NCBI RefSeq assembly: GCF_004214935.1
Contig: NZ_SFCC01000004.1
Span: 62,001 to 126,000, forward strand
Direction of reading: 5' to 3'
From: Amycolatopsis suaedae
GTDB lineage: Bacteria; Actinomycetota; Actinomycetes; Mycobacteriales; Pseudonocardiaceae
DNA: 64,000 nt
Shown in pieces: positions 8,099-15,873 of the stretch. Both the position numbers and the translations under genes were made by a program. Under the pieces are notes generated by a model. That model saw only the letters and a list, made by a program, of their open reading frames with translations. It was not told where the DNA came from and ran no database searches. Each line of letters starts with the position of its first letter. Within the stretch, counting starts at the first letter, position 1.

Positions 8099-8899
8099 AT
8101 GGCCCGCAAGCCCAAGCACCTGCTCGAGGAGCTGTCCCACCCCGGCCCGCACGAGGTACTCCGCGGCAACCTGGCGCTGGTCGGACTGCCCGGCGTCGTC
8201 TACACGCCGAAGGCGGGCCTGAACCTCCCCGCGATCGCCTTCGGTCACGGCTGGCTCCAGCCGCCGGACCGCTACCGGAGCCTGCTCCGGCACCTCGCCA
8301 GCTGGGGCATCGTCGCCGCCGCACCGGCCACGCAACGCGGCCCGCTGCCGTCGCACCGGCTGCTCGCCACCGACCTGCTCGACACCCTGGAGCTGGTCAC
8401 CACCGTCCGGCTCGGCCCGGACGGCATCAGCGTCGACCCCGGCAAGCTCGGCCTCGCCGGGCACTCGACCGGTGGCGGCTCCGCGGTACTGGCCGCGGCC
8501 GCGGGCACCGGCCCCGCCATCCGCGCGGTCGCCACGATCGCCGCCGCGCAGACCATGCCGCCGGCCACCGACGCCGCCACCCGCATCGAGGTCCCCGGAC
8601 TGCACCTGGCGGCCGACGACGACCTGGTCGCGCCCGCCGTCGGCCACTCCGAAGCCATCGCCAGGGCCTGGCGCGGACCCGTCCAGCTGCGGCTGCTCGG
8701 CAAGTCGTCCCACCTCGGCGTGACCGAGGGGGCGCACTGGAGCCAGCTGCTGCTGCACGGCAAGCCGCACCGCAAGACCCAGCAGCTGGCCAGGGCCCTG
8801 TTCACGGCGTTCTTCCTGACCCACCTCACCGGCACCGACGACTACCAGGCGTTGCTGGACGCCGACGTCAAGAACGCCGCCATCGAAACCCCGGCATGA
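8099..8899 (+). CDS. Alpha/beta hydrolase (dienelactone hydrolase/chlorophyllase-like)
   Basis: A 266-residue alpha/beta hydrolase of unknown substrate. The nucleophile elbow is GHSTGGG (Ser about 123); an acidic residue lies in LHLAADDDLVAP and a likely catalytic His in GKSSHLGV, completing a triad. The oxyanion region is AFGHGW. No signal peptide or membrane segment is seen, so it should be cytoplasmic. The fold resembles the PET-hydrolase/chlorophyllase-like group used by many actinomycetes as esterases. It is transcribed away from glmS and ends at a strong bidirectional hairpin facing the ESX-substrate cassette. Function beyond hydrolase cannot be given. Confidence 0.85.
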   Translation: MARKPKHLLEELSHPGPHEVLRGNLALVGLPGVVYTPKAGLNLPAIAFGHGWLQPPDRYRSLLRHLASWGIVAAAPATQRGPLPSHRLLATDLLDTLELVTTVRLGPDGISVDPGKLGLAGHSTGGGSAVLAAAAGTGPAIRAVATIAAAQTMPPATDAATRIEVPGLHLAADDDLVAPAVGHSEAIARAWRGPVQLRLLGKSSHLGVTEGAHWSQLLLHGKPHRKTQQLARALFTAFFLTHLTGTDDYQALLDADVKNAAIETPA

Positions 8900-8928
8900 G
8901 AAACGGCCCGGGAGTCCCGGGCCGTTTC
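8900..8928. terminator. Bidirectional hairpin terminator
   Basis: Perfect 13-base arms (GAAACGGCCCGGG ... CCCGGGCCGTTTC) with loop AGT lie between the converging hydrolase gene and the ESX cassette; the A and T runs at the arm ends give a short U tract in either direction. Confidence 0.85.
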
Positions 8929-8930
8929 GC

Positions 8931-9425
8931 TTACTTCATCCAGCTGTTGTTGGAGAAGTCGTCCTCGTCGAACGATTCCTCCTGCCGGTGCCTCCCGGCC
9001 CGCCGCCGCGGGGGCGGTGCCGACACGGTCGGTTCCGGCGCGGGCGGTGGCGTGGCCGCGCGGGCCGGCTCCTCCCAGCCGGCGTTACGCGGCTCGGCGG
9101 GCTTCGGCGCCGTCTGGCTGGGGTCGTAGCCGGTGAAGCCGGGACCGCTGGTCTCCTCTTCCTCCGTGCCGAACCCCATCACGTGACTCTTGTCGGACAG
9201 CGTCTTGTTGGTGGCCCAACCGCCGGCTTCCTTCTTCCGCTTGTTGAGCTCCTCCATGTGCTCGGCGTACTTGTTGGCGCTGAGCACCTCCTTCTGGAAC
9301 CCACTCGCGGCCTGCTCCTTGACCTCGGCGAACCGTCGGTCCCGCAGGGCGCGCTGCTCGTCCTGCTCGCGCGCGGCGACGTCCAGCTTGGCCATCGCCG
9401 CCCGCAACCTGTCCTCGACGCTCAC
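8931..9425 (-). CDS. Third gene of ESX-substrate cassette A: small charged protein with acidic-aromatic tail
   Basis: I do not recognise a named family. The 164-residue protein begins with a charged helical part (EDRLRAAMAKLDVAAREQDE, about residues 1-70), has a proline/alanine-rich middle and ends with an acidic-aromatic tail (DEDDFSNNSWMK). The 155-residue protein of cassette B at 15397-15864 has the same build and a similar tail (DDDDDDFDQHKWWAG), so they are paralogues in layout. GTG start. It follows the 811-residue ESX-substrate gene by 28 bases and is probably cotranscribed with it; a chaperone, partner or co-secreted role is inference only. Confidence 0.75.
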   Translation of the reverse strand: MSVEDRLRAAMAKLDVAAREQDEQRALRDRRFAEVKEQAASGFQKEVLSANKYAEHMEELNKRKKEAGGWATNKTLSDKSHVMGFGTEEEETSGPGFTGYDPSQTAPKPAEPRNAGWEEPARAATPPPAPEPTVSAPPPRRRAGRHRQEESFDEDDFSNNSWMK

Positions 9426-9453
9426 TGCCGCACCCTCTCCTCAGCCGCCGCGC

Positions 9454-11889
9454 TCACCGGTCGTAGCGGATGGAACGGTCGCCCTCTTCTTCCAGCGAAC
9501 CGCTGATCCTGCTGCCGGCGCCGCTGGTCTCGAAGATGTTGCCGGCCACGCGGTACTGGCTGGAGCTGCGCTCCTGGTCGCCGCCACCGCCCTGGCCTCC
9601 GGCGCCACCCATCGCGCCCATGCCACCCATCATGCCCATGCCGCCCATACCGGCCGCACCCGTCCCCGAGGCACCACCGGTGGCCGAGGCCGCGGCGGCC
9701 ATGGCGTCCCCGCCGGGGGCCATGCCCAGCCCGGCAGCGGCAGGCGCGGGAACCGCCCCGCCGCCGGTTTGCGCACCGGCCTGCAGCGACGCGCCGTCGC
9801 CGAGGCCACCCGGGTCGGCGCCGCCACCAGCGGAGACACCTCCGCCTCCGCCACCACCGGAGCCACCCGCACCGGAACCGCCTGCGTCGGCGGGCTTGGT
9901 GTCGTCGCCCGCACCACCCGCACCGCCGCCGGCCTTGTCGCCGTCCTCACCGAGGTCCAGGCCGCCAGGCGAGGTGTATCCGGGCTCCTTGCTGCCCGCA
10001 CCCGGGTCCCGGTCGTCCGGAGTCTCGCCGATGGGGTTGCCCTTGTCGTCGACCCGGGCCATGTCGTCGCGCAGGGCACCGTCCGCGCCGGGTACCCCGC
10101 CCTTGTCATCACCGGTCTTGTCCGAGCCGAGGGTGTAGGTCACCGGCTCGCCCTTGCCGTCGTCGACGGTGACGACGGTCGGCCCGTTCGGGCCCTTCGG
10201 CTGCTCGGCCGTGATCTTGACGCCGTTCTCCTCGATGTGGATCTTGCCATCGGGACCGGGCTTGTAGACCTTCTCGCCGTCCTTCGCACCCTCGGCACCC
10301 TCGACCGGCTTGCCGTCCGGACCGAGTTCCGGCTCACCGGTGCCGAAGTCGAGCTTGTACTCCTGCGGCGGCGGGGTGCCGTCGTCCAACGAGATGTCCA
10401 TCTTGCCGTCTTTGCCCGGCTCAGTCATCTTGATCTCGTTGTCGCCCTGCTTGACGGTCATCGTGTCGTCGTCATCGCCGGCGTCCTTGATCGCCTCCCC
10501 GGTCTTGGGGTCGATCGGGTACGGCTCGCCCGTCTCGGGGTCAACCTCGAGCGGCTTACCGGTGACCGGGTTGGTGCCCGCGCCGCCGTCCTCGGGCTTG
10601 GGCGGCTCCGCGCTGGGCGGCGTGCCACCGCCACCGGAACCGGACCCGCCACCACTGGGCATCCCGCCGCCACCGCCGGTGCCGGAACCACCGCCGGTGC
10701 CGGTGCCGCCGTTCCCGTTGCCGTTTCCATTGCCGTTGCCGTTACCGAAGTCACCCTTGCCCGACTGCTCGGTCAGGCCGTTGGTGTAGTCACCGAGGAA
10801 CGTCGCCAACGCACCCCACTGCTGGTCGATCGTCGTCTTGGCGGTCTCGCAGGACTGCGCGAACTTGTTCAGGATCCCGCTGAACTCGGACGTGAACGCT
10901 CCGGACAGCCACTGCTTGCACAGGTTCTGACCGTAGGTCCGGTTCTCGTCGTTGAACCCGCAGTCGTCGTTCTGCAGTCGTTCGCAGAGGTTGCTGCCGG
11001 GAACGTTCGCGTCGACCCAGCTGGCGACCTCCATGTACTTGTCGAAGTCGTCTGGCGCGTTCTTGCCGATGTCCAGGACCTTCTTGGCCATGTTCAGATC
11101 CGCCTTGGCGACCTGGACCTGGAACATGTCGATGACCTCGTCGGTCTTCTTCTTGACAGCGTTGTAGACGGCGGTCACCGTTTCCGGAATCATTTTCGCC
11201 GCGCCGCCGAGCTGCTCCTTCAGCTCGTTGGCGTCCGGCTTGACCGCTTCCTCGTACTTGATCTGTGCGGCCTTCGCACCGCTACCGGTCCATTCGCCAA
11301 ACAGCGTCTTCAATTCGGTGTCGGAATCCGTCAACGCGGTTTCGACCACCTTGTGCGCCTTGCTCAGCTCATCGGCGTCGGACAGGAATGCCCCGAAGTT
11401 GATTCCACGGTTCTCGTGGAACCTGTCCCAGATGTCCTTGTCCTTGTTCTTCTTGTCGCTCGCGTCAGGCCGCTCGTTCCAGATCGCGGTGATCCAGTCG
11501 GACAGGAAGGTCAGTGTGACGTTGCCCTGATCGAGAATCTCGTCGGAGGTCTGGGTTCCGACACCCCCGGGAGCGGGCGGCTGCTTGGAGTCCAGTTTGG
11601 ACTGCGCGTCGGTCTTCTTCTGATTCTCGGCGGCCTCCGCATCCTTGCCGGCCTTGGCCTCGGCCTGTGCCTCTTTGAGGATGTCGTCGGTGTCGTCGTT
11701 TTCGAAGATGGGCTCGTAGCCGTCGTTGTCCCCGTCGGAGTAACCCTCGACGTACTTCTTCGCATACTCTTCCTCTTCATCATCGAAGTTGAAGGTATTG
11801 CGGTCGTACTCCTCCATGAGGCGAGACTTCGTCGCCATGGAGACGTTGGGGTCGTCGAGAACAGCCTTGATGTCTTTCCATTCGGCCAT
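9454..11889 (-). CDS. Large WXG-like ESX substrate, cassette A (811 residues)
   Basis: Predicted type VII secretion substrate. The N-terminal 370 residues are helical and include a W-x-G turn (GEWTGSGAKAAQIKYEEA, near residue 200). Then come a Gly/Asn-repeat linker (GNGNGNGN, about 375-430), three DPxTG-type repeats (NPVTGKPLEVDPETGEPYP, about 436-465), a beta-rich stretch with TMTVKQGDNEIKM, and a Gly/Met-rich segment (GGMGMMGGMGAMGG, about 745-770). The protein ends SRISGSL...SIRYDR. The 743-residue protein at 15874-18105 shares the repeats, the beta-rich part and the tail. The ATG overlaps the stop of the small EspC-like gene upstream by one base (TAATG). Not matched to a named effector; EspB-like by layout only. 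Confidence 0.8.
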   Translation of the reverse strand: MAEWKDIKAVLDDPNVSMATKSRLMEEYDRNTFNFDDEEEEYAKKYVEGYSDGDNDGYEPIFENDDTDDILKEAQAEAKAGKDAEAAENQKKTDAQSKLDSKQPPAPGGVGTQTSDEILDQGNVTLTFLSDWITAIWNERPDASDKKNKDKDIWDRFHENRGINFGAFLSDADELSKAHKVVETALTDSDTELKTLFGEWTGSGAKAAQIKYEEAVKPDANELKEQLGGAAKMIPETVTAVYNAVKKKTDEVIDMFQVQVAKADLNMAKKVLDIGKNAPDDFDKYMEVASWVDANVPGSNLCERLQNDDCGFNDENRTYGQNLCKQWLSGAFTSEFSGILNKFAQSCETAKTTIDQQWGALATFLGDYTNGLTEQSGKGDFGNGNGNGNGNGNGGTGTGGGSGTGGGGGMPSGGGSGSGGGGTPPSAEPPKPEDGGAGTNPVTGKPLEVDPETGEPYPIDPKTGEAIKDAGDDDDTMTVKQGDNEIKMTEPGKDGKMDISLDDGTPPPQEYKLDFGTGEPELGPDGKPVEGAEGAKDGEKVYKPGPDGKIHIEENGVKITAEQPKGPNGPTVVTVDDGKGEPVTYTLGSDKTGDDKGGVPGADGALRDDMARVDDKGNPIGETPDDRDPGAGSKEPGYTSPGGLDLGEDGDKAGGGAGGAGDDTKPADAGGSGAGGSGGGGGGGVSAGGGADPGGLGDGASLQAGAQTGGGAVPAPAAAGLGMAPGGDAMAAAASATGGASGTGAAGMGGMGMMGGMGAMGGAGGQGGGGDQERSSSQYRVAGNIFETSGAGSRISGSLEEEGDRSIRYDR

Positions 11890-12203
11890 TACTGCTTACT
11901 CCCCGCCTTGTTCGCGTCGGCCGCGGCCTGGTCCTCGGCGGCCGAGTACTTGCCACCGGCGGCACCGATTCCACCGCCGAGATTGGTCAGCGCACTGCCC
12001 AGGCCCTGCATGCCGGCGACGAGCTCGTCGAGCCCCGCCTTGTACTTGGCGTGATGCTGCTTGTGGACGCGGCCGAAACCCTCTTCCTTGATCTCGGTAG
12101 CGACCTTCTTGGCCCCGTTGGCCGGCTCCTCGGCGGCTTCGCTCAGGCGCACCTGCGCCCGCATCATCGCCTCGGAGCCTGTTGTATAGCCCCCGTTAGG
12201 CAT
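11889..12203 (-). CDS. Small EspC-like type VII secretion target, cassette A
   Basis: A 104-residue helical protein of the EspC/DUF2580-like size class. The C-terminal part (LGGGIGAAGGKYSAAEDQAA) holds a Y-x-x-x-E motif (YSAAE), the export signal of ESX partner proteins. ATG start with AGGGGG nine bases upstream. The stop codon overlaps the start of the large substrate gene, an arrangement typical of ESX secretion pairs that fold together before export. Equivalent in position to the 111-residue gene of cassette B (18107-18442). Confidence 0.8.
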   Translation of the reverse strand: MPNGGYTTGSEAMMRAQVRLSEAAEEPANGAKKVATEIKEEGFGRVHKQHHAKYKAGLDELVAGMQGLGSALTNLGGGIGAAGGKYSAAEDQAAADANKAGSKQ

Positions 12204-12361
12204 GGTCGCTGCCCCCTTCTTCCACGGTGCCAGGTGTCGGTTCGCGTACTGGGACGCACCGGGCGACCGCTTGGTGCCGTCGCATATGCACAGAGAATGT
12301 ACCGGTCAGGAACTCACGCGGCACAGACTTGACCGATTTGCGTACCCAAACGAACGGTGCC

Positions 12362-12619
12362 TCAGCCGGTTGTCCGTTTCGCGGCTTGTGCCTCGGCGAT
12401 CATTTCCGCGACCGCGTCGACATCGACCAGACGGTCGAGCTGGTCGAGGTCCAGGGCGACGTCGAAGTGGACCTCGACCGTCGCCAGGAGATGCACCCGC
12501 TGGCGGGAGGAGATGCCGAGCTCGTCGAACGGCGTGGACGGCGTCAGCTCCGAGGGGTCCAGGCCCAGCGTGCGGCAGATGAGAGTGCGCAGCTCGTCGA
12601 CGTGGTTCGCGGCGGTCAT
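12362..12619 (-). CDS. Acyl carrier protein
   Basis: An 85-residue phosphopantetheine carrier protein. The attachment site is DELGISSRQ, with Ser38 as the likely modified serine; the usual Asp before it is Ser (LGISS rather than LGLDS), a variant seen in carrier proteins that serve fatty-acyl-AMP ligases. ATG start at MTAANHV, 11 bases after the ligase stop, with no clear ribosome site, so translation probably depends on the upstream gene. It should accept the acyl group activated by the neighbouring ligase. What happens to the acyl chain afterwards is unknown: no condensing enzyme is in the window. Confidence 0.85.
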   Translation of the reverse strand: MTAANHVDELRTLICRTLGLDPSELTPSTPFDELGISSRQRVHLLATVEVHFDVALDLDQLDRLVDVDAVAEMIAEAQAAKRTTG

Positions 12620-12630
12620 GGGGTCAATTG

Positions 12631-14370
12631 TCACCCCGCTGGGGCGTCCCCCGCCCACCGGTCCCGGACCGCGGACCGGGCGATCTTGCCGCTGGACGTA
12701 CGCGGCAGCGCGCCTGGCTTGACCAGGTGCAACGCCCCGAGTGCGACGTCGTGCCGGGTGGCGATGGCGCGGCGTACGGCGCGGGTGACGTCGCGGGTCT
12801 GTTGCTCGTCGAGTGGTCGGCCGTGACGCTCGGCGACCACGACGACGGTTTCGCCGTCGGCATCCCGGCCGGCGACGACGGCGACCCGGTCGCGGCGAAG
12901 GACGTCGTGCGAGTCGGCGACGGTGTGCTCGATGTCGTGCGGGTAGTGGTTCCGGCCGTCGATGATGATCAGGTCCTTGGCCCGGCCGGTGAGGTACAGC
13001 AGGCCGTCGTGGCGGGCGCCGAGATCGCCGGTGCGCAGCCACCCGGTGGCGGGTAGGCCCGGGTCGGGCTCGGCCAGGCGGCCGTCGAACGTGGCGGCCG
13101 TCTCGACGGGCCGGTTCCAGTACCCGGCGGCGACGTGCGGCCCCCAGACCCACACCTCCCCGACCACGCCGTCGGCGACGACTGCCGCACTCTCCGGATC
13201 GACCACCCGGACGAGCTGCCCGTGCGACCTCCCCGCAGCGACCAGCTCGACGCCCCCGACGTCGGCTTTAGCGGGCAAAAGACGGCCGGCGGCCAGCGCG
13301 GCACGGTCGAACACCGCGAACACGGGTCCGTCTCGGCCGGTTCCGGAGACGTAGACGGTGGCCTCGGCCAGGCCGTAGCAGGGCCGGTGCGCCTCGGGAG
13401 GAAACCCGAACGGACGCAGTGCCTCCGTGAAGGCGCGGACCGTCGCGGGCCGCACCGGCTCGCTGCCGTTGAGCGTTGCCCGCACCCCGGACAGGTCCAG
13501 TCGGCCCGTTCGTCCAGCACGTACCACGTCAACGGCAAGGTCGTAGGCGAAATTCGGGGCGGCGGTCAGCGCGTTCGGCAGCTGAAGGGAACGCAGCCAT
13601 CGCTGCGGCCTGCGGATGAACTCCAGCGGCGCGGTGAACACCGAATGCCCACCGGTGAACACCGGCATCGCGATCAGGAGCATCAAGCCCATGTCGTGGA
13701 AGAAGGGCAACCAGCCGGTGAACGTCGTGGCGGAGTCGACGTCGTACGCCTGAGCCGACTGCCAGCAGTTCGCCGCGATCGCCCGGTGCGTGATCATCGC
13801 TCCGGCCGGCCGTCTCGTCGATCCCGACGTGTACTGCAGGTAGGCGACGTCCCCGCCGTCCACCGGCGCTGCCGCACGTCGGCTTTCGCGGGCTAAAGAC
13901 GGCACGGTGTCCACCTCGAGGATGCCGCTCGGACCGGGCACGTCGGCGTCGACGAGCGCCCGGACCGCGTCGACGGTGCCGCTCGAGGTGAGCCACACCC
14001 GGGCCGCGCTGTCGGTCAACGCTCCGGTCAGGCGCTCGATCTGCGCTCGCCCCTGTGGGGCCGGCAGCGGGACAGCGACCCGGCCGGCGTACAACGCCGC
14101 GAGGAAGCCCACCACGTAGTCCAGGTTCTGCGGGCTAAGGACGGCGACGCGGTCGCCGGGCTCGGTGAGGGCCTCCAGCCGCCCGGCGACCGACCGGACC
14201 CGCCGAAGGAGGTCGGCCCAGGTCAGCGTGTGCTCGGTAACCGAGTCACCGGCGTGGACCTGCCATGTGAAGGCGGGGTCAGGACAGTCCGGCCGTGCAT
14301 CGAGCAACTCGGTCAGTGACGTGTTCAGAACGTCGGCGGGGACGAGCTGCGCCGGGTCCCGTGGTGTCAC
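12631..14370 (-). CDS. Fatty-acyl-AMP ligase (FAAL/FadD-like)
   Basis: Activates a fatty acid as acyl-adenylate and passes it to a carrier protein. The 579-residue protein has the AMP-binding motif YTSGSTRRPAGA (near residue 180), the FAAL-type WLPFFHDMGL segment, an A5-type region YGLAEATVYVSG, GWLRTGDLG, and the C-terminal lysine in RTSSGKIAR. The adjacent stand-alone carrier protein supports ligase rather than CoA-synthetase chemistry. Two copies of the dispersed palindrome lie in-frame within it (near residues 160 and 366), each with a base change that removes a stop codon. GTG start, 37 bases from the divergent P450 gene. Inserted between two ESX cassettes. Confidence 0.9.
   Translation of the reverse strand: MTPRDPAQLVPADVLNTSLTELLDARPDCPDPAFTWQVHAGDSVTEHTLTWADLLRRVRSVAGRLEALTEPGDRVAVLSPQNLDYVVGFLAALYAGRVAVPLPAPQGRAQIERLTGALTDSAARVWLTSSGTVDAVRALVDADVPGPSGILEVDTVPSLARESRRAAAPVDGGDVAYLQYTSGSTRRPAGAMITHRAIAANCWQSAQAYDVDSATTFTGWLPFFHDMGLMLLIAMPVFTGGHSVFTAPLEFIRRPQRWLRSLQLPNALTAAPNFAYDLAVDVVRAGRTGRLDLSGVRATLNGSEPVRPATVRAFTEALRPFGFPPEAHRPCYGLAEATVYVSGTGRDGPVFAVFDRAALAAGRLLPAKADVGGVELVAAGRSHGQLVRVVDPESAAVVADGVVGEVWVWGPHVAAGYWNRPVETAATFDGRLAEPDPGLPATGWLRTGDLGARHDGLLYLTGRAKDLIIIDGRNHYPHDIEHTVADSHDVLRRDRVAVVAGRDADGETVVVVAERHGRPLDEQQTRDVTRAVRRAIATRHDVALGALHLVKPGALPRTSSGKIARSAVRDRWAGDAPAG
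13264..13283. repeat. Dispersed palindrome copy inside the acyl-AMP ligase gene
   Basis: GGCTTTAGCGGGCAAAAGAC. On the coding strand the frame is CGT CTT TTG CCC GCT AAA GCC (RLLPAKA); the consensus would have read TAG where TTG stands, so the single mismatch keeps the gene open. Confidence 0.85.
13881..13900. repeat. Dispersed palindrome copy inside the acyl-AMP ligase gene
   Basis: GGCTTTCGCGGGCTAAAGAC. Coding-strand frame is TCT TTA GCC CGC GAA AGC (SLARES); consensus TAA is replaced by GAA, again the only mismatch and the one that removes the stop. Confidence 0.88.
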
Positions 14371-14407
14371 CGGGTCATCTTGGCACCGCCGGACCTACGG
14401 TGTGCTC

Positions 14408-15352
14408 GTGACGAGCGAGGACGTCTTCCCGTACGACGGGTTCACCGTGCTGCGTGACCGTCCGGCGTGTGCCGCGGCGCTGCGGCACCCCGCGCTGAAG
14501 TCGAGTCCCGGTGCGGACTCGACGAGCGTGCTGTTCCTCGACGGCGACGATCACCAGCGCATCCGCGGACTGCTCCGCTCGATCATCGCCGCCTGCGAAC
14601 CGCTGCCGGCCCACGTTCGCGACACGATCGAACGAACAGTGTTCGCACTCCGCGGTCGCACCTCGATCGACCTGGTCGCGGACTTCGCCCGGCCGGTCGC
14701 CGCCGCGGTCACCGGCGCCCTGCTGGGTGTCCAGCTCGACAGCGAATTCCTCGACCACCTCGAAGCGACCGCCGGCAACCTCGAAATCTGGTTCGACGGG
14801 CGAGTGGACAAGCGGGCGCAGACAGCCGGGCTACGACTGGCCCTCGCACTCAACCGCGCCACCCCGGCGCCGGGAAGCGGGCTGGCCGCCCTCCGCGAGG
14901 CGGGGACGCTGTCGGCCGACGAATTGCTGGTCACGCCGGTCGTACTGGCGCACGCGGCCTACGAGAACTCGATGAACTTCCTCGGGCTGGCAGCACTCGA
15001 GGTCGTACAGGGGAGGGCAGCCGGTGACCTGGACGAAGCCGCAGTCCGGGCACTCGCCGTGGACCTGGCACCAGCCCGCTACGTACTGCGGCAAGCCGAC
15101 GAGGATGTCGAACTGGCGGGCACCTCGGTGACAGCGGGCACCCGAGTGGCCATCTCGCTCGCCTCCGCCGGTCTACCGTTCGGCATGGGACGTCACGCCT
15201 GCCCCGGCTCGGTCGTCGCCGTCGCCGAGGCGGCCGTGGCCCTGCGGGCACTGGCCGTCGTAGTCGGCGGCACCCCGACGGTGACCGACATCCGCTGGAA
15301 GCCCCACCCTGTCTTCCACGGCCTGGCCGCAGCCACCGTCCGACCGTCCTGA
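14408..15352 (+). CDS. Miniature cytochrome P450-like protein lacking the ExxR motif
   Basis: About 314 residues against roughly 400 for a bacterial P450. The haem-binding loop is intact (FGMGRHACPG, Cys265), a C-helix-like DGDDHQRIRGLL is present near residue 46, and the I-helix reads AHAAYENS. The K-helix E-x-x-R is missing: the expected place reads VRALAVDLAPARYVLRQA. The roughly 25-residue meander between GTRVAISLASAG and the haem loop is absent too. It may still bind haem but could be catalytically altered. GTG start at 14408 (another GTG is two codons upstream). Divergent from the acyl-AMP ligase, so it may act on the carrier-bound acyl chain; that is inference. Confidence 0.75.
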   Translation: MTSEDVFPYDGFTVLRDRPACAAALRHPALKSSPGADSTSVLFLDGDDHQRIRGLLRSIIAACEPLPAHVRDTIERTVFALRGRTSIDLVADFARPVAAAVTGALLGVQLDSEFLDHLEATAGNLEIWFDGRVDKRAQTAGLRLALALNRATPAPGSGLAALREAGTLSADELLVTPVVLAHAAYENSMNFLGLAALEVVQGRAAGDLDEAAVRALAVDLAPARYVLRQADEDVELAGTSVTAGTRVAISLASAGLPFGMGRHACPGSVVAVAEAAVALRALAVVVGGTPTVTDIRWKPHPVFHGLAAATVRPS

Positions 15353-15355
15353 GGC

Positions 15356-15375
15356 GGCTTTAGCGGGCTAAAGCC
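15356..15375. repeat. Dispersed palindrome copy at the P450 stop
   Basis: GGCTTTAGCGGGCTAAAGCC; perfect stem 15351-15380. The outer stem includes the TGA stop of the P450 gene. Between converging genes, where it could act as a hairpin terminator. Confidence 0.95.
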
Positions 15376-15396
15376 GCCTCGAGTCGGGCACGGCAG

Positions 15397-15864
15397 TCAG
15401 CCCGCCCACCATTTGTGCTGGTCGAAGTCGTCGTCGTCATCGTCAGCCCTGGCGGCGCGCCTGCGCGGAGCGGGCGGCGGTGGAGGTGGCGGCGCGACAG
15501 CCGGTGGCGGAGGGGACGAGGCGGCAGGTGCTGCGGCCTGCTCGACCGGGGGCCCGTCGAACTCCAAGAACGTGAACGACTCCTCGTCGTCGGCCGGAGG
15601 TTTCTTAGCCCAGCCGCTCTTCTCCTCCTTGACCTGTCCGTCGGCGTCGCCCAGCTTCTCCTGCGCCTTGGCCTCGGCTAGCTGCCGATCGACCGCAGCC
15701 TTCAGCTCGCGTTGCTCACGCTCGTCCCGTTCCTTCAGGGACGCGGATTCCGCGGCCCTCTTGTCGGCGGACGCGGTGATGTGCTCGACCGCCTCGCGGT
15801 GAGCGATGACCAGTTCCGTGTAGCGCGCCAGCGCTCTGCGGTATGCGGGGTCCTGTTCGATCAT
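15397..15864 (-). CDS. Third gene of ESX-substrate cassette B: small charged protein with acidic-aromatic tail
   Basis: A 155-residue protein without a recognised family. Residues 1-85 form a strongly charged helical or coiled-coil region (SLKERDEREQRELKAAVDRQ), followed by an FTFLEFDG segment, a polyproline stretch and an Asp-rich aromatic tail (ADDDDDDFDQHKWWAG). The build parallels the 164-residue protein of cassette A. The ATG lies nine bases after the stop of the 743-residue substrate gene, so the three genes form one unit. Function unknown; association with the secreted partner is inferred from the duplicated arrangement. Confidence 0.75.
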   Translation of the reverse strand: MIEQDPAYRRALARYTELVIAHREAVEHITASADKRAAESASLKERDEREQRELKAAVDRQLAEAKAQEKLGDADGQVKEEKSGWAKKPPADDEESFTFLEFDGPPVEQAAAPAASSPPPPAVAPPPPPPPAPRRRAARADDDDDDFDQHKWWAG

Positions 15865-15873
15865 GATCGCCGC

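Noticed and set aside
9190..12054. A 954-codon plus-strand open frame opposite ESX cassette A
   Set aside because: It is the antisense shadow of the 811-residue gene, caused by high GC at third positions, with no domain logic of its own.
14126..14150. CTGCGGGCTAAGGAC in the acyl-AMP ligase gene
   Set aside because: It encodes VAVLSPQNLDYV, a conserved motif of adenylate-forming enzymes; similarity to the repeat is chance.
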